Origin: Nitrospirae bacterium GWC2_57_9
Lineage (GTDB): Bacteria > Nitrospirota > UBA9217
Direction: 5' to 3'
Assembly (NCBI GenBank): GCA_001805085.1
Contig: MHEA01000088.1
Coordinates: 1-7,135 of the forward strand
DNA: 7,135 bases
The notes beneath the pieces were generated by a model. The model was not told the origin of the DNA, ran no database searches, and saw only the letters and a list, made by a program, of their open reading frames with translations. Positions 6,076 through 7,135 of this stretch are shown piece after piece (the first letter of the stretch is position 1; every line of letters starts with the position of its first letter). A program made the position numbers and the translations under genes.

Positions 6076-6086
6076 CACGGGCAATG
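6076..6086. promoter_or_regulatory. CACGGGCAATG motif shared with the gap upstream of the activator gene
   Basis: The 11-mer is identical to 4196-4206, where it overlaps a palindrome. Here it lies about 165-175 bases upstream of the predicted sigma-54 transcription start, a normal distance for an enhancer-like activator site. A related ACGGGCATT occurs at 6124-6132. There is no clear dyad around the copy at 6076, so binding is inference. Confidence 0.3.
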
Positions 6087-6223
6087 CTAAAAATATCCTT
6101 CTTTTAACAAGGACTCCCGCAATACGGGCATTTTCCCTCGAAAAGAAAGACCAGCTTAACACCCAATCCCTCGAATATTAACGATTATCTTTTCCACTCT
6201 TTTTTATCTGATCAGCTCTAACT

Positions 6224-6239
6224 CGGCATAAGCGTTGCA
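6224..6239 (+). promoter_or_regulatory. Candidate sigma-54 (-24/-12) promoter
   Basis: CGGCATA-AGCG-TTGCA fits the consensus TGGCACG-N4-TTGCA/T: the invariant GG (6225-6226) and GC (6237-6238) are exactly ten bases apart, and the -12 box is perfect. The predicted start near 6250 is only about four bases before the ATG of the next gene. It lies directly downstream of a sigma-54 activator gene, which raises its likelihood. Confidence 0.6.
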
Positions 6240-6253
6240 ACAGATAGCACGCA

Positions 6254-6529
6254 ATGGCTACTGACAATCGTTCACGAGATAAAAAAGAAATCGCCCGCCA
6301 GATCCTTGCTCATCTCGTTGAAAAGCCGGACCGACAGGATACGATCGAGGGCATTGTTCTCTGGTGGTTGCTGGAATGCAGGATCAAGAATGAAGAGCTG
6401 CTGGTCAAAGAAATAATTCAGGAGCTAGTCGCACAGGAATTCGTTCAGGAAAAAAGGACGGGCGATTCCAGATCGTTATACAGGATCAACCGGAAGAAAA
6501 AAGAAGAAATCGAAAAACTTCTCAAATAA
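6254..6529 (+). CDS. Small winged-helix-like protein associated with the eCIS ATPase gene
   Basis: The 91-residue product has no characterised function that I know of. It is highly charged and predicted soluble, with no signal peptide or membrane segment. A plausible winged-helix layout is visible: helix 1 KKEIARQILAHLVEKP (10-25), helix 2 over DTIEGIVLWWLLECRI (29-44), helix 3 KNEELLVKEIIQELVAQEFV (45-64), then a hairpin-like wing with RTGDSRSLYRIN (68-79) and a Lys/Glu-rich tail. The TIEGIVxWWLLE segment resembles, from memory, small proteins encoded in contractile injection clusters; this needs a search. ATG 6254 is the only possible start, since a stop lies three codons upstream and no internal Met exists. 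No Shine-Dalgarno is visible before it. The stop codon abuts the start of the ATPase gene (TAA then ATG), so the two are surely one operon. It may be a regulator or an adaptor; the sequence does not decide. Confidence 0.8.
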   Translation: MATDNRSRDKKEIARQILAHLVEKPDRQDTIEGIVLWWLLECRIKNEELLVKEIIQELVAQEFVQEKRTGDSRSLYRINRKKKEEIEKLLK

Positions 6530-7135
6530 ATGTCTGATCCTTCGATAAATACGACAAATCCGGAACTTACCGTGCATGAGCAGGGATATGCAGGCCTGCT
6601 ACCACTGTTACAACGTCTCGATGAGCGGCTGGCCGCGGCTGTTCAAGCGGCGGACCAGATATTTGCCGCGCGCGCGGCAGGAGACCTGTATCGCGGGCTT
6701 GCGATAACCCCGGCCGATGTCGTTGCGGCACTGGGTCGTGTGCCCGGAGAGCCGTTTCTTTCTCTGAGCATACAGGCTCACGAGATCGCCGAAGCCGCCA
6801 ACTCGCTCAGCCTGCGACGACTGCTATGGCTGAAGCGTGTGTACGGGTTAACAGACCTGGATCTGGACGTCATCCTCATCGGACTCGCGCCGGAGATCGA
6901 CCTGCGTTATGAGCGTTTGTACGCCTATTTGCAGGACGATGTGACTCGACGACGTCCAAGCATCGACCTTGCACTTAACCTTCTCTGCGCTTCGGCTGGA
7001 GAGAAGCTCCAGCAGCGGGAGCGGTTCGCGCCCGATGCACCATTGGTGCGTCATCGCTTAATCGAAGTCTTTCTTGATCCGCACCACCAGAACCCGCCAT
7101 TGCTTGCAAAATTCTTTCGTTTGGATGAGCAGATC
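6530..7135 (+). CDS. eCIS-associated AAA+ ATPase (Afp15/Pvc15-like), N-terminal part, 3' partial
   Basis: An ATG directly after the upstream stop opens a frame that stays open for 202 codons to the right edge. The visible part is the N-terminal helical/winged-helix region that precedes the AAA+ module in the ATPases of extracellular contractile injection systems. The diagnostic stretch is about residues 105-152, with LDLDVILIGLAPEIDLRYER followed by LYAYLQDDVTRRRPSIDLAL, which I recognise from those proteins. Full-length members are usually 600-800 residues, so Walker motifs would lie beyond the window. In Afp/PVC systems this ATPase is a core cluster gene thought to act in particle assembly, folding or payload loading in the producing cell's cytoplasm; its exact role is unsettled. 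Translation probably depends on coupling, because no strong Shine-Dalgarno precedes the ATG. The AAA+ assignment is inferred from the N-terminal domain alone. Confidence 0.8.
   Translation, partial: MSDPSINTTNPELTVHEQGYAGLLPLLQRLDERLAAAVQAADQIFAARAAGDLYRGLAITPADVVAALGRVPGEPFLSLSIQAHEIAEAANSLSLRRLLWLKRVYGLTDLDLDVILIGLAPEIDLRYERLYAYLQDDVTRRRPSIDLALNLLCASAGEKLQQRERFAPDAPLVRHRLIEVFLDPHHQNPPLLAKFFRLDEQI

Noticed and set aside
1..7135. CRISPR arrays, IS elements, rRNA or riboswitches
   Set aside because: No evenly spaced repeats, transposase motifs, rRNA segments or recognisable aptamer folds were seen on either strand.

Overview
The window is a piece of a bacterial chromosome, most likely from an anaerobic or microaerobic member of the former Deltaproteobacteria (Desulfobacterota/Myxococcota) or of Nitrospirota. 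The evidence is a multi-subunit, oxygen-sensitive pyruvate:ferredoxin oxidoreductase, an mglB-mglA pair of the myxobacterial type, and a sigma-54 activator. Phylum placement is an inference from gene content only.

Layout: (1) 1-2580 is a por operon on the + strand: the end of the ferredoxin-like delta subunit, then alpha and beta. A hairpin-forming, AT-rich repeat-like insert lies between alpha and beta, and a strong intrinsic terminator closes the operon. (2) 2604-3920 is an mglB-mglA operon with its own good sigma-70 promoter; it encodes a Roadblock/LC7 GAP-like protein and a Ras-like polarity GTPase. (3) 3880-4062 is tRNA-Asn(GTT) with an encoded CCA, its own promoter and a textbook terminator. 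(4) 4063-4590 is an AT-rich gap with no convincing gene. It holds a nested palindrome, a possible dispersed-repeat remnant and a good sigma-70 promoter. (5) 4591-5991 encodes an NtrC-type sigma-54 activator whose receiver domain has lost its phosphorylation residues. (6) 5992-6253 is a gap ending in a well-spaced -24/-12 (sigma-54) promoter. (7) 6254-7135 holds a small winged-helix-like protein and, starting directly at its stop codon, the N-terminal 202 codons of a protein that I recognise as the AAA+ ATPase of extracellular contractile injection systems (eCIS, Afp15/Pvc15-type). That gene runs off the right edge.

How they fit: the first 4 kb is housekeeping (pyruvate oxidation, cell polarity/motility, a tRNA). 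Everything after the tRNA looks like the left border of an accessory locus, in which a kinase-independent sigma-54 activator could switch on an operon starting with the small protein and the eCIS ATPase. The sheath, tube, baseplate and payload genes expected of an eCIS would lie beyond position 7135 and cannot be seen here.
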